From NCBI RefSeq assembly GCF_022539505.1, contig NC_061512.1, positions 153,557,962 through 153,621,961 on the forward strand: 64,000 nt of DNA, written 5' to 3'. This DNA is from Lolium rigidum (taxonomy: Eukaryota; Streptophyta; Magnoliopsida; Poales; Poaceae). A program made the position numbers and the translations under genes. A model generated the notes under the pieces. The model saw only the letters and a program-made list of their open reading frames with translations. It did not search any database and had not been told where the DNA came from. This document shows, in pieces, positions 10,827 to 24,900 of this stretch; positions within the stretch are counted from its first letter, which is position 1, and every line of letters begins with the position of its first letter.

Positions 10827-12405
10827 TACTCTGAAGGAAGTGCCAATCAACATTCATGCTTTACCTCAACAGAGGAGTACTTTAGTACATGAGAAGCATG
10901 AAGGTAAGAAATATGGTGATTATGGTGAAGCTGAAGCAGATCCATAGTCAACATAGAAGAGGGAATGCATGGGAAATCACTTAGGATACTATAATCATAG
11001 TGTCGACTAGTGGTTTTCTTGCAAAATAAACCCTGAATGAAGGAAGATGATATCTGAAACCATAGAAGATATAAGAAGACCATAGTTGATATCAGAAGAC
11101 CACAATTGATATAATATCAATACTGCGAGATAAAGTAGAAGATGTCTCGTCCAGTTGATCAGAACCTATAATAGAATCCATTTTTAGATATCAGATAGCC
11201 ACAGTTGGTATAATAACCACAACAGGTATCAGTTGGTATTACAAATAGTCCACGATTTAATTAGTTGTAACAAAAGTTTGTGGACAAATAAAAATCTTGT
11301 CAGTCAAATAGCTAGATCTATAAACATTTAGTCAAAGGATTCACATCGGATGTCCACAATTGAGTGGATACACCATAAAGATTCTTCGCAAAACCTTAGA
11401 GGAATATAAATCATAAATAAGACCTATACCAATGTTCTAACATAAGTCCAATAGTTGGAAGAAATGGAGTTGAAGACCATAAGAAAACTCTAAGGGGTAG
11501 AGTAAAATATTGAGTTGGATGTACAATAACTCAATATTTTGAGCAAGATAGTTGAGGAAGGTCTCGAACCGAGAGGAAGTTCGATCTTATTCTCATAAGA
11601 CTCGTTGGACAATACTTTCAGAAGGATTTCAGACCAGAAGCCGAGGTTCATACCTCGAGGACGTAAGAAGTGGATTATAACTTGAGGAAGTAAGTAATAT
11701 CTACTCACAAGTACTTAAGCTCAAGTAAGTCAAAGATAAAGAAGTTGGACGAAGGAAATATCAGAGACCAAATATAGCTCAAGGAGGTCAAAGACTGAAG
11801 GGATTTGACCATACCAGAATCATAGACTACATGAAAGATTCCTTTCATGGAACCTAAATGAATCTAAAGAGTTATAGGTATCAATTATAAACCATGATTG
11901 GATGGACTAAATGAGTCTAATCCATTCTTAGAGGAATAAACCATCACGACCATTTCCATGGTGAGTACCTTACAAGTACCATTATTGCAGTTTGGTAGTA
12001 AGGGAAAACAAAGACCTATTTACCAATTAGGAGTAGGTTATCAAATTAGTCTTCAGTTAAGACTAGCAACAACAGAAGAAGTCCCAATCCTTGAATCTTC
12101 AATGAGAAAGGAAACAAGATTATGATATTGAAAGAAATCAAATAATTAAAGTTAGAAGCCATGGTTCAGAGACAAGTATTATTAGATTCCACAGAAAAAT
12201 CATAGAACTGGAGTAAGAAACTAATGCTTAGAGACAAACCCTAATGGACTCCAGGAAGAATATGGACAAGGGATATATACAATTATATCTATTGAGATCA
12301 CCATGGAGTTCGAGAAAAGATGTAGTCTGCACAAGTCAGATTCACACTCCGAAACGTGAGAGAGTTCAAACTTCGAGGACGAAGTTTAGTTTAAGGGGTA
12401 GAGAC
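10827..12405 (+). other. C internal region, 3' fragment
   Basis: Nearly identical to 20370-21946, the end of the complete C internal region, so it is a truncated first unit of a tandem. It has no usable reading frame. A PPT-like motif (CTAAGGGGTAGAG) is at 11490-11502, followed by a perfect 13-bp hairpin (11504-11516 with 11528-11540). The real PPT (TTAAGGGGTAGAGAC) is at 12391-12405. The context CTTCGAGGACGAAGTTTAG before the PPT resembles the 3' end of chromovirus (Tekay/Del) elements. Confidence 0.75.
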
Positions 12406-15400
12406 TGTAATATCCCAGGTAATGGGGTTACAAAAATAGAGGAAAACAGATGTGTGCATTGCATTCATGCATAGAAAATCTGGGGAATTTTCGCGCTTTA
12501 AAGTAAAACAAGTCACAATGAATCGAAGTTTCACTTGACCTTGGTGGAATTGAAGTAGCTCATCAAGTCAAGCGCTATAAACCTCAATGTGACTTTGATA
12601 AAACCTTGTTTTGGGTAGAGATGATGTGATCTAAGGGGTTAGATCAAATGGAACTAATAATCAACACAACAACACTTTACTCAATGATCAATTACTTGAT
12701 CTTATTAAAGATCATAATATGGTAACCCTTGCCATAACATAAGAACATCTGTTTAAGTACAAACCAAGTAATAATAAAATGGAGAAACCATTCTTGATTA
12801 TCTTCTGCATGTCTTAAAACTAATCCTTAATCCTACCATGAAACCTCATGGTATTCATTCCACCTCAACATTGGAATTATAACAAGAAGATCCACTCCAG
12901 AAATAGATATTCTTCTCCATTCCAAGTTATTACACATCAAACCTAGAGAGGTGAGAGTTCTATAATAATTATTAGAGAGGCAATAACAAACCTGAGATAA
13001 ACCTTGGATATACATCCCAGTATTCAAACCTCATCTCAAGAACACAATCTTGGGATATTGTTCAAGACATTCCCAATTGAGAGAGACTATTCATATCAAT
13101 TCTAGTTTTATCTACTTAAGAATAAAAGCCAACCATTGAACTAGAGTATTAGGAGTACATCATAACCTAGAATAAGCTATTCTTATATAAGAGAGCTCAA
13201 ACTATGGTGTTACACTCAATTTAGTGAGGCAACACTTGGATTTGAGGGAAAGAACTATCCATATACCCAGATGATTATATCATCATTGATTAAGTAGAAC
13301 CCTAACATAATATCGCAGGCATTCTCCTGGGATATAAACTTAATAGTCAACCATAGTAGTCCCATTCAAGAAGATAAACTAGAAGTGCTATACTTAGTTG
13401 ATCAAGACAATACTTAATCTTGGGAGTGAGAAACCTAATTCTTGAGAAATAACTTAGGAAGCCAAACCTTGATCATTATAAATTGAGTGATGATCATAAA
13501 CCCTAAGAACTTGAGGTAGAGATATTAAGAAGAAGTGGATTATGCCTAATCCATGACCATGCTTTGGAGAAATAGGAGAATAATCCAAATGCTAACACTT
13601 ATATGATTAGTAGATATTATTCCCCACATGAAATCATAGGGAGGTAACTAGTAAGCAAACCTAGGCTTATATTCCAACCTTAATTTGTAAACCACTTAGT
13701 GATCATCGGTAGAATCCTACCATATCTATATTTCATAAAATAAAGTACCTAAGAAAACCTTAGAGTGAAACTCCATACTTTACATGGTGAGAAACCATCC
13801 ATCCATATGACCAAAGTTAACTATAAAAAGAACTATAACCAATGTAGTTACTTAAATGATAAATTGAGGTTAATAATAGAAGTTAATTGGTAGAAGATAA
13901 AACCAATTCTCAAGTCCTTGGTAATTAGAGAAGCACATGAAATATTAATCAAGTAACCACCTTATCATGGTTAGGGGAGATTAAACCCTAGCAATTGCAA
14001 TATGATGCCATCTCACTTCTACAAATTAAAATTATCTCAACCGTAACTATTGTATCACTATGGAGATTGCAATATAAACCTAGACCATAATTGAGAATCA
14101 AACCCATGGCCATTATGGAAATATCATTAGAACCCTGGAAAGGCATATTAATGAAATCTTATGCTCCACATATTAAACCTGAGAAAACCCTTGTGATACA
14201 TCTTATAAATAAGACAATAAGTGAGATTATCAACAACTTATCTATATAATTAAGACCCAACCTTGAGGAGAGTAATATTTACTCTAGGTATTTCAAAGGA
14301 TTATGAAACCATAACACTAATGTTAGCTTTAATATGGGTTATCATCAAACCTACAAAAACCTTAATAAAATGTTGCTCACATAAAATATTGTGCAAGTGA
14401 TTAATTCCTCAAATGGAAACCAAGACATAATAACAATCTCTGAAAAACTTTGAGATGAAAGTATCAATTCTCATAATCCTAAAGAGAATTGATTGCATAA
14501 TAAAAAGTGAATTAAAGTAAAAGTATAAGTTTATGTTTAAATGTTATTTGGAATAAGATCACAAATATGCAAATAATCTAATATAAGATATGAATTCAAA
14601 TAAAATAGTGAAACAATAGTCAGTATCCTAAATCTTGAATGGGTTAGCATAATTACAAATATCTACAAAATAGAATTGAATTCAAATATGAGTTAAAATA
14701 GAAGATATACAAAAGAAGAAATAAAAACGAGAAAAAGAAAAGAAGGGAAAAACTTACCTGGACTCACCTGGCCGCCGAAGCCCAGCGAAGCAGCCCACCA
14801 AGCGGTCCAGCAGCAGCCCAAAGAGCAGCCCACCAAGCAGCCCACCAGCCGACCCCATTGAGCCCAACACCAAATCGGTAACCACGATAAGAAGAAAAAC
14901 GTCTTCTTCTTCTGCTCCGAGCGCGACACCACGGCGAAGTTAGTCGCCACGTCCTCGTCGGCGATAAGATCGACCCCGGACGCCAGCACCATCCCAGAGT
15001 CGAGGAGAATGCCATTGGCATCCGATGCCAGTCGGTACGCCAAGATTCCCGCCCAAATACCACGCCGACCTCGTCGTGCATCCCCAACCGGCCACCGCAG
15101 TCGTGCCGCCATTGTGGACCATCTCATGGCCTATAAAGCCACCAAGAGAACCGCCGTGATGCCCTTGTTCGTCTCCGCCATCCCAATCTCTCTCAAACCA
15201 TATCTATCTCTCACCAGCTTCAAGTACTGGCCGCCGGAGCCGTGGAAGAAGCCGGCGATAGGAGCCGCCCCAGCATCCGTGCAGTGGTCGAGGAGGAGCG
15301 CCTCGACGTGTACAACGTCTGGTAGAAGCCCAGCATCCAGGGGAGGTCGGAGCCAGGCCAATTTAGCCGTTCCTCTTCTCAGGTCATCCTCGGTATTCGC

Positions 15401-18400
15401 GAAGCCAAGCCCGCCACCGTCACCAATAATCCACGTCGGGCATCCTATCAACACCAGGGTGAGTAGACGCGCTCAGAGACCCCTTATTTGTGCAATTTCA
15501 TCAATCGTAGCCTACGATTCGAGATCCCGCCGGAGTTCCTCCGCCGCAGGCATGTTTGCCGGCGACGCTCCGATGACCCATTCGAAAATCCAACACCACT
15601 ACGTTGTCCAGCGTGTCGAGGGGAGTCCGTAGGTGCGAGTTTCGCTTCCGGGGGTGCCGTAAATCGGCGGCGCCGTTCCCTGTTGACCGCCGGCGTTTAA
15701 TCGGCGGCGAGGTCAAACGCCCGGTCAACATCGCCCAGTCACCGCTCGCATGGCAGTCCACGTGGACCTCTGGCCCACAGGTCAGTGCCTCTGCGGGTGG
15801 TCTGGCCGAGTACAATTAGCATTTCCTTTGTTTTATTTCAAATACAATAATTACTGAAACTTTGATAAATTGTAGAAAATCCAATATAGCTCAGAAAAAT
15901 AAATAGAAGATATCAAAATTCTTATAAAGATAAATCCTATCCAATAAAAATATAAAATAAAATTTTAATTTTTAATAAAAATTTAGTTATTTAATACTTA
16001 TTAAATAAGCCCTTTTCTTTAATTCTAAATTGAATTAAAATTCAATAAATTGGAAAACCTTCTAAAATAAATAAAAACCAGTAATAAAAATAAAGAAAAC
16101 ATTAAAGTTATTTTTCTTTATTTGTTATTTTGTTAAAACTTTATTAGTGGAAATTAAACCCTAATTAATAAATTACCTTAATTATTAATTCTTTAAAAAT
16201 AATAAAAGGACAAATCCAATATTATTTTAATTTCAAAGTTATTAATAACTTCAACTTTATTAATGAAGTCATTAATCCAATAATTATAGGGTAATTAGGA
16301 AACCCTAGTTCTATTAGAAACAAAGTGATAACCTCATCATTTCATGTGTAATCCTAAAACCCTAATGCCATTTAGACCCTAGATCCATTACTTCTTATGA
16401 ACCCTAAATTGTTCCCAAACCTAAACCTTGGTAACATGTGATCATGTTACTTCACCAGTAAACATAGACTCATATCTAGCAACTAAATACTAGTTCAAAT
16501 CCACATAAAATGCGTAACCCTATCACTAGCAATTCAGGATTCCTTGTATGCATACCATTAAACCAAGATGATCAAATAGGATCAACCAAATGCAAAACCT
16601 AGCTCATATCCTTAGAATTATCATCTTTAAGTAACTTTAATTAGCATCACACCATGGTGATGAACCCTAATAGCAACCATGCCAGTATCTTGCATTACCT
16701 ACCCATACTCCACTAAACCCTATTAGTGTGAGATAATTATTAATCATCCTATTTAGGAAACCACCATTCCTTACTTAGTAGATCCAATAGTAAACCCTAG
16801 ATACCACACCAATAATTGAAATACTTCTTATTACCTAAGAAGTATGTTCTTCAAAAAGTTATTCCTTTGAAGTAAATAAAGAATCATCATCAATCATGCC
16901 TAATAGAACCTATAGCCAATAACCAGCTATTACCAGCATGGTATACCAACCATGATAGCAACCAGGGATAATTAATTGCTTAAGTTGCTTATGCTTAAGT
17001 AAAACCAATCAAGCCTAGTTGCTAATGAATCCAACCCTGTTAAGAACCATCTAATATCTACTCAAGAGCTAACGAGAACCATAGTAAACCATAGAACTCC
17101 ACAACCCTAATTATCATACTTGTTCTTTACTAAAGAACATGTTCTTCAAAAGTTATTCTTTTGAAGTACATGATAATTAATCATTAACCATGTCATCGAG
17201 TAATAAAACTAACAACTGTTCAATACATGTTAACATTATGCCACTTATCATTCTTTGTGTGCTCAATTGATTACTATGCTTTATTATCTACATGTTTATT
17301 ATACCAATTAATCACAATTGAATAAGAACCTTGTTTGTGGATCTCTGTAAAAGTGCAACACACCCTGAACTAATCATTACCACTCACTAATCCTAATTCA
17401 TCGGGGTTCGGACACGCTTAGAGCGATTGCATCTCATACTTATACAATATTGCATCCTTGCCAATCTTTTAAACATCGTCCTTACCGGACGATGATGCTA
17501 TTTCAGAATTTGGAGTTATTGCGTAACGAAGACCTTGCCTCGCATAATCTTGCGAGTCAAGAAAGGCAAGTTCATCACTTGCTCATGTCATTCGAGTATT
17601 TCTATCAAATTACTTGCAAAGTACTATGGTTATCACTATTGCATAAAAACCAAAACCACTACTTTCATAACTATGAATATGACTATGTGGTGGGCAATGG
17701 AACCATGGATTGTGTTGATATGGTGGAGGTTCCATTGCAAGGGTTAATATCCATCTAGGATTAAACAACAAATGTCGCCAGTGATTCTTGTGCCGTAATA
17801 CCCGTGTTAACCATAAGATCCGGAGTGGGACGGAGTAGTCAAAAGTGTTTCCACCTCTCATTCATCAACGGATGCGCTTACCGTAGCAGTTGTGTCTTGC
17901 GGAGCAACTTGAGGGTGGGGAGCCCCTTCTAATTCCCCACGGTATAGCGAGTGCTTACCGTAGCGGTTGCTGCTTGCGGAACAACTTGAGGGTGGGGATC
18001 CCCTTCTAATTCCCCACGGTAATGTGGTCTATGATGGGTTGCAGCTACCGGCGAAGGAGTTTGGTTAACGAGTCCCAAACTGTTGTCATGGTCGGGGTCC
18101 ATCCTTAATTGGTGTAAGAGGACCGACGAGGACCCAGGGTCGGGGTATGCAACAAAGGGTGGGTGTTCGAGGTAGCGGAGGAACATGATTGGCTAGACCT
18201 TATACCGGGCCTCACACCAAAGGAAGTGTGGACGGGAACATATGCCCGGTTGGCACCAAGGTTAAGATCTCTTATGGGTAAAGCAACACACCTCTGCAGA
18301 GTGTAAAGAACCGTGACCTGTCACTCCCTGTTCCGGGATGAGGAACTGCGAACGCGGCCGGAAAGGAGCTCCATGAAGTTCTAGTAAACCGGTGAAGGCT

Positions 18401-19038
18401 GACGGACATAGTTCTTCTGAATAAAAGCAACCTTTTGAAGAAATGGTTATGAAAACTTGCATTGGTATTAGACTTTTTGGTCTAATGTTGTAGCTAGTGC
18501 ATTAAACACCTCTTTCCTATAATGAACTTGTTGAGTACGCTCGTACTCATCCCACTCTTAAATCCCCTGCTTAGATATGGAGGCATCAAAGGAGGATCTA
18601 CAGTGCAACTCGAAGACCAAGGAAATCAACAACTACTTCAAGGGACATGAACCTGTCAGAGGAGTCAAACACCACATCCAACAAGAAGACAACCTAGATT
18701 AGCAATAGAAGGAACTAGCTTCCTAAACTTAACTCCTATTTAGCTAGAATCTACTCATAGCCTCTGTAGCTAGTTAAATACTCTACAAATAGAGTTCGTG
18801 TTAGGATTAGACTACAAGTCGTTCTCCTGGAGTTTATTTGCAGTACCTCATTGTAAAGTAGGAGGCTATGATGATCTTATGTAATAGAGTCAATATTGTA
18901 ATTCTATAGACATGCCTTGGACCCGCATATGTTTCTGTTGTACCACTCTGAGCGATATAATACTAGTGGAACGATGTTTCATTGGTGTTATATCAGACTT
19001 GCATACTACACCATGCAGTGGTATGCCGGGTCACCATA
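12406..19038 (+). repeat. C long LTR, copy 1 (6.6 kb)
   Basis: Starts TGTAATATCCC right after a PPT and ends ..GGGTCACCATA just before a tRNA-iMet-type PBS at 19041. The length is 6633 bp, very long for an LTR. Layout: an A/T-rich first 2.3 kb, a GC-rich island at 14754-15820, a second A/T-rich part rich in AAACCCTA telo-box-like motifs (about 13497-17115), and the conserved end 17450-19038 shared with C'. The second copy is 21947-28455. Because it is flanked by C internal sequence on both sides, this LTR belongs to a tandem internal-LTR-internal-LTR array. Confidence 0.8.
14754..15820 (-). other. GC-rich antisense exon-like island in C LTR copy 1
   Basis: A GC-rich block inside an A/T-rich LTR. 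Read on the minus strand it holds several overlapping open frames (15815-15501, 15454-15131, 15127-14693) and ends in a strong splice-donor match (CCAG|GTAAGTTTTT, donor near 14757). It therefore looks like a first exon transcribed antisense to the LTR. The predicted peptides match no family I recognise and the frames differ between the two strands. Copy 2 lies at 24296-25360. It could be a captured host exon or an LTR promoter island. Confidence 0.35.
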
Positions 19039-21946
19039 GCTGGTATCAGAGCAAATGCTTTGACCCTAGGATTAAAACCCTTTAAAGGAGACCTATAGGA
19101 TTGGTAGTGTCTATAGGAAGTTTTCCTAGTTAAACCAAATTTTCTTATGACTTGATATGGATATTCACTTGAGAATAATCCTGACACACTTGAGTCAACA
19201 TTTCTTACCTATATTTCCTAAGTAATGTTAGCTAGCTAATCTCAAATTATGTAGGATACTCTTAAGACCCTAAAATAGTTATGAATAGACCACATTTGGT
19301 ATACAATACATGGTAGTCCAAAGAGAGGATACAACCATAAGGAAGATATCCTATTGGAAGATGTGTACCAACACATGTTATGATTAAGTAAGAGTTATCC
19401 AGACCCGTAATAAGAGTAATACCAAATAATGAAGATAGGTGTATAAGAAAAATATCCTGTTAGAAGGTGTAAACCAATACAAGTAATGGGCAAGTAAATT
19501 ATCCAAACTTGTAAAACAACTGATAGTAAGGGATGAATATAAGTTAGTATAGACCATGATGAGTCAGTCATGGGAGGTAAGGAAGAGAGATAGAAATAAA
19601 ATGTGTCTACTTACATGGTAGAGTTGTTAATCATATAAGATTCACCTGAGAATCACTATGTGATGAAATAGAACCTCATAAATATTTAGGAGGAGAACAA
19701 TAAGAAGCCAGATATTAGTGCAAGAACTCGTGTTCCAAAAATATGGGAAGTGCGCCAAGCACATCATGACCATAGGTTTATGATAGAAACACTTGAAAGG
19801 ATAGAAGCTATATTCCAATAGATATGTGTTTAGAGTAGCCATACTAGAACCTAGACATATTATGTGAGTTAGTCCTCAACAAAAATGGAAGTTAAGTAGT
19901 ACTTCCAAAGAAAACTAGGTTAACTTGAACTATTCCAGACCACTTCGTGTCAAGTTTATCTCATTGCAATTGTGCAATTAAGGTAAATGTTGAGACAAAT
20001 AGTAGAATCCCATATACTCGTGCTAAGTATCACAATATAAACCTATCTTATGTGGTGTTTTATACTACACATCTCAGCCTGATGTTTAGAGATGTCATAC
20101 TCAACTATTATATTCAGGCTTATGATGATGTGTATTATAAGCACAAAGCTGAATCTTCTTGGATTTTATTGGATTTTTATTGTTTGACTAGATCCATACA
20201 TGAAGTTTGACTTTGATATGCAAATGCATGTTGCAATATCAAGTTCCTACTTGATGTTAAAGATCTAGAGGGTAATGGTATTCGTGTGAGGAAGTGACGA
20301 ATTTCGTATATTTTGAAGACAAGATGAAGGTTCATCGGATAAAGGAAACAAAGTTGTGGGAAGCAACCACAATACTCGAAGGAAGTGCCAATCAACATTC
20401 ATGCTTTACCTCAACAGAGGAGTACTTTAGTACATGAGAAGCATGAAGGTAAGAAATATGGTGATTATGGTGAAGCTGAAGCAGATCCATAGTCAACATA
20501 GAAGAGGGAATGCATGGGAAATCACTTAGGATACTATAATCATAGTGTCAGCTAGTGGTTTTCTTGCAAAATGAACCCTGAATGAAGGAAGATGATATCT
20601 GAAACCATAGAAGATATAAGAAGACCATAGTTGATATCAGAAGACCACAATTGGTATAATATCAATACTGCGAGGTAAAGTAGAAGATGTCTCGTCCAGT
20701 TGATCAGAACCTATAATAGAATCCATTTTTAGATATCAAATAGCCACAGTTGGTATAATAACCACAACATGTATCAGTTGGTATTACAAATAGTCCACGA
20801 TTTAATTAGTTGTAACAAAAGTTTGTGGACAAATAAAAATCTTGTCAGTCAAATAGCTAGATCTATAAACATTTAGTCAAAGGATTCACATCGGATGTCC
20901 ACAATTGAGTGGATACACCATAAAGATTCTTCGCAAAACCTTAGAGGAATATAAATCATAAACAAGACCTATACCAATGTTCTAACATAAGTCCAATAGT
21001 TGGAAGAAATGGAGTTGAAGACCATAAGAAAACTCTAAGGGGTAGAGTAAAATATTGAGTTGGATGTACAATAACTCAATATTTTGAGCAAGATAGTTGA
21101 GGAAGGTCTGAACCGAGAGGAAGTTCGATCTTATTCTCATAAGACTGTTGGACAATACTTTCGAAGGATTTCGGACTGAGCCGAGGTTCATACCTCGAGG
21201 ACGTAAGAAGTGGATTATAACTTGAGGAAGTAAGTAATATCTACTCACAAGTACTTAAGCTCAAGTAAGTCAAAGATAAAGAAGTTGGACGAAGGAAATA
21301 TCAGAGACCAAATATAGCTCAAGGAGGTCAAAGACTGAAGGGATTTGACCATACCAGAATCATAGACTACATGAAAGATTCCTTTCATGGAACCTAAATG
21401 AATCTAAAGAGTTATAGGTATCAATTATAAACCATGATTGGATGGACTAAATGAGTCTAATCCATTCTTAGAGGAATAAACCATCACGACCATTTCCATG
21501 GTGAGTACCTTACAAGTACCATTATTGCAGTTTGGTAGTAAGGGAAAACAAAGACCTATTTACCAATTAGGAGTAGGTTATCAAATTAGTCTTCGTTAAG
21601 ACTAGCAACAACGGAAGAAGTCCCAATCCTTGAATCTTCAATGAGAAAGGAAACAAGATTATGATATTGAAAGAAATCAAATAATTAAAGTTAGAAGCCA
21701 TGGTTCAGTAGACAAGTATTATTAGATTCCACGGAAAAATCATAGAACTCGGAGTAAGAAACTAATGCTTAGAGACAAACCCTAATGGACTCCAGGAAGA
21801 ATCTGGACAAGGGATATATACAATTATATCTATTGAGATCACCATGGAGTTCGAGAAAAGATGTAGTCTCGCACAAGTCGATTCACACTCCGAAACGTGA
21901 GAGAGTTCAAACTTCGAGGACGAAGTTTAGTTTAAGGGGTAGAGAC
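19039..21946 (+). other. C internal region without coding capacity
   Basis: The 2.9 kb between the two long LTRs has no gag, protease, RT or integrase motif; the longest frames are under 90 codons. The last 1.6 kb repeats 10827-12405. It carries a PPT-like copy at 21034-21046, the hairpin at 21049-21085 and the PPT at 21932-21946. C is thus a non-autonomous element that must use another element's proteins; the iMet PBS and the PPT context suggest a Tekay-type chromovirus. Confidence 0.75.
19041..19052 (+). other. Primer-binding site of C (initiator Met tRNA type)
   Basis: TGGTATCAGAGC, two bases after the LTR end, complementary to the 3' end of plant initiator methionine tRNA. This fixes the direction of C (+) and marks 12406-19038 as its 5' LTR. 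Confidence 0.85.
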
Positions 21947-24900
21947 CGTAATATCCCGGGTAATGGGGTTACAAAAATAGAGGAAAACAGATGTGTGCAT
22001 TGCATTCATGCATAGAAAATCTGGGGAATTTTCGCGCTTTAAAGTAAAACAATCCACGATGAATCGAAGTTTCACTTGACCTTGGTGGAATTGAAGTAGC
22101 TCATCAAGTCAAGCGCTATAAACCTCAATGTGACTTTGATAAAACCTTGTTTTGGGTAGAGATGATTTGATCTAAGGGGTTAGATCAAATGGAACTAATA
22201 ATCAACACAACAACACTTTACTCAATGATCAATTACTTGATCTTATTAAAGATCATAATATGGTAACCCTTGCCATAACATAAGAACATCTGTTTAAGTA
22301 CAAACCAAGTAATAATAAAATGGAGAAACCATTCTTGATTATCTTCTCCATGTCTTAAAACTAATCCTTAATCCTACCATGAAACCTCATGGTATTCATT
22401 CCACCTCAACATTGGAATTATAACAAGAAGATCCACTCCGTGAAATAGATATTCTTCTCCATTCCAAGTTATTACACATCAAACCTAGAGAGGTGAGAGT
22501 TCTATAATAATTATTAGAGAGGCAATAACAAACCTTGAGATAAACCTTGGATATACATCCCAGTATTCAAACCTCATCTCAAGAACACAATCTTGGGATA
22601 TTGTTCAAGACATTCCCAATTGAGAGAGACTATTCATATCAATTCTAGTTTTATCTACTTAAGAATAAAAGCCAACCATTGAACTAGAGTATTAGGAGTA
22701 CATCATAACCTAGAATAAGCTATTCTTATATAAGAGAGCTCAAACTATGGTGTTACACTCAAGTTAGTGAGGCAACACTTGGATTTGAGGGAAAGAACTA
22801 TCCATATACCCAGATGATTATATCATCATTGGTTAAGTAGAACCCTAACATAATATCTCAGGCATTCTCCTGGGATATAAACTTAATAGGCAACCATAGT
22901 AGTCCCATTCAAGAAGATAAACTAGAAGTGCTATACTTAGTTGATCAAGACAATACTTAATCTTGGGAGTGAGAAACCTAATTCTTGAGAAATAACTTAG
23001 GAAGCCAAACCTTGATCATTATAAATTGAGTGATGATCATAAACCCTAAGAACTTGAGGTAGAGATATTAAGAAGAAGTGGATTATGCCTAATCCATGAC
23101 CATGCTTTGGAGAAATAGGAGAATAATCCAAATGCTAACACTTATATGATTAGTAGATATTATTCCCCACATGAAATCATAGGGAGGTAACTAGTAAGCA
23201 AACCTAGGCTTATATTCCAACCTTAATTTGTAAACCACTTAGTGATCATCAGTAGAATCCTACCATATCTATATTTCATAAAATAAAGTACCTAAGAAAA
23301 CCTTAGAGTGAAACTCCATACTTTACATGGTGAGAAACCATCCATCCATATGACCAAAGTTAACTATAAAAAAAACTATAACCAATGTAGTTACTTAAAT
23401 GATAAATTGAGGTTAATAATAGAAGTTAATTGGTAGAAGATAAAACCAATTCTCAAGTCCTTGGTAATTAGAGAAGCACATGAAATATTAATCAAGTAAC
23501 CACCTTATCATGGTTAGGGGAGATTAAACCCTAGCAATTGCAATATGATGCCATCTCACTTCTACAAATTAAAATTATCTCAACCCTAACTATTGTATCA
23601 CTATGGAGATTGCAATATAAACCTAGACCATAATTGAGAATCAAACCCATGGCCATTATGGAAATATCTTTAGAACCCTGGAAAGGCATATTAATGAAAT
23701 CTTATGCTCCACATATTAAACCTGAGAAAACCCTTGTGATACATCTTATAAATAAGACAATAAGTGAGATTATCAACAACTTATCTATATAATTAAGACC
23801 CAACCTTGAGGAGAGTAATATTTACTCTAGGTATTTCAAAGGATTATGAAACCATAACACTAATGTTAGCTTTAATATGGGTTATCATCAAACCTACAAA
23901 AACCTTAATAAAATGTTGCTCACATAAAATATTGTGCAAGTGATTAATTCCTCAAATGGAAACCAAGACATAATAACAATCTCTGAAAAACTTTGAGATG
24001 AAAGTATCAATTCTCATAATCCTAAAGAGAATTGATTGCATAATAAAAAGTGAATTAAAGTAAAAGTATAAGTTTATGTTTAAATGTTATTTGGAATAAG
24101 ATCACAAATATGCAAATAATCTAATATAAGATATGAATTCAAATAAAATAGTGAAACAATAGTCAGTATCCTAAATCTTGAATGGGTTAGCATAATTACA
24201 AATATCTACAAAATAGAATTGAATTCAAATATGAGTTAAAATAGAAGATATACAAAAGGAGAAATAAAAACAGAAAAAGAAAAGAAGGGAAAAACTTACC
24301 TGGACTCACCTGGCCGCCGAAGCCCAGCGAAGCAGCCCACCAAGCGGTCCAGCAGCAGCCCAAAGAGCAGCCCACCAAGCAGCCCACCAGCCGACCCCAT
24401 TGAGCCCAACACCAAATCGGTAACCACGTTAAGAAGAAAAACGTCTTCTTCTTCTGCTCCGAGCGCGACACCACGGCGAAGTCGGTCGCCACGTCCTCGT
24501 TGGCGATAAGATCGACCCCGGACGCCAGCACCATCCCAGAGTCGAGGAGAATGCCATTGGCATCCGATGCCAGTCGGTACGCCAAGATTCCGGCCCAAAT
24601 ACCACGCCGACCTCGTCGTGCATCCCCAACCGGCCACCGCAGTCGTGCCGCCATTGTGGACCATCTCATGGCCTATAAAGCCACCAAGAGAACCGCCGTG
24701 ATGCCCTTGTTCGTCTCCGCCATCCCAATCTCTCTCAAACCATCTCTATCTCTCACCAGCTTCAAGTACTGGCCGCCGGAGCCGTGGAAGAAGCCGGCGA
24801 TAGGAGCCGCCCCAGCATCCGTGCAGTGGTCGAGGAGGAGCGCCTCGACGTGTACAACGTCTGGTAGAAGCCCAGCATCCAGGGGAGGTCGGAGCCAGGC

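Noticed and set aside
14693..15632. Long overlapping frames on both strands in the GC island, looking like host genes
   Set aside because: Frames exist on both strands of GC-rich DNA, peptides match no family I know, and the block is inside an LTR. Kept only as an exon-like island.
16150..17115. Interstitial telomere array (ACCCTA motifs)
   Set aside because: Motifs are scattered single copies, not a tandem array; better described as telo-box-like sites.
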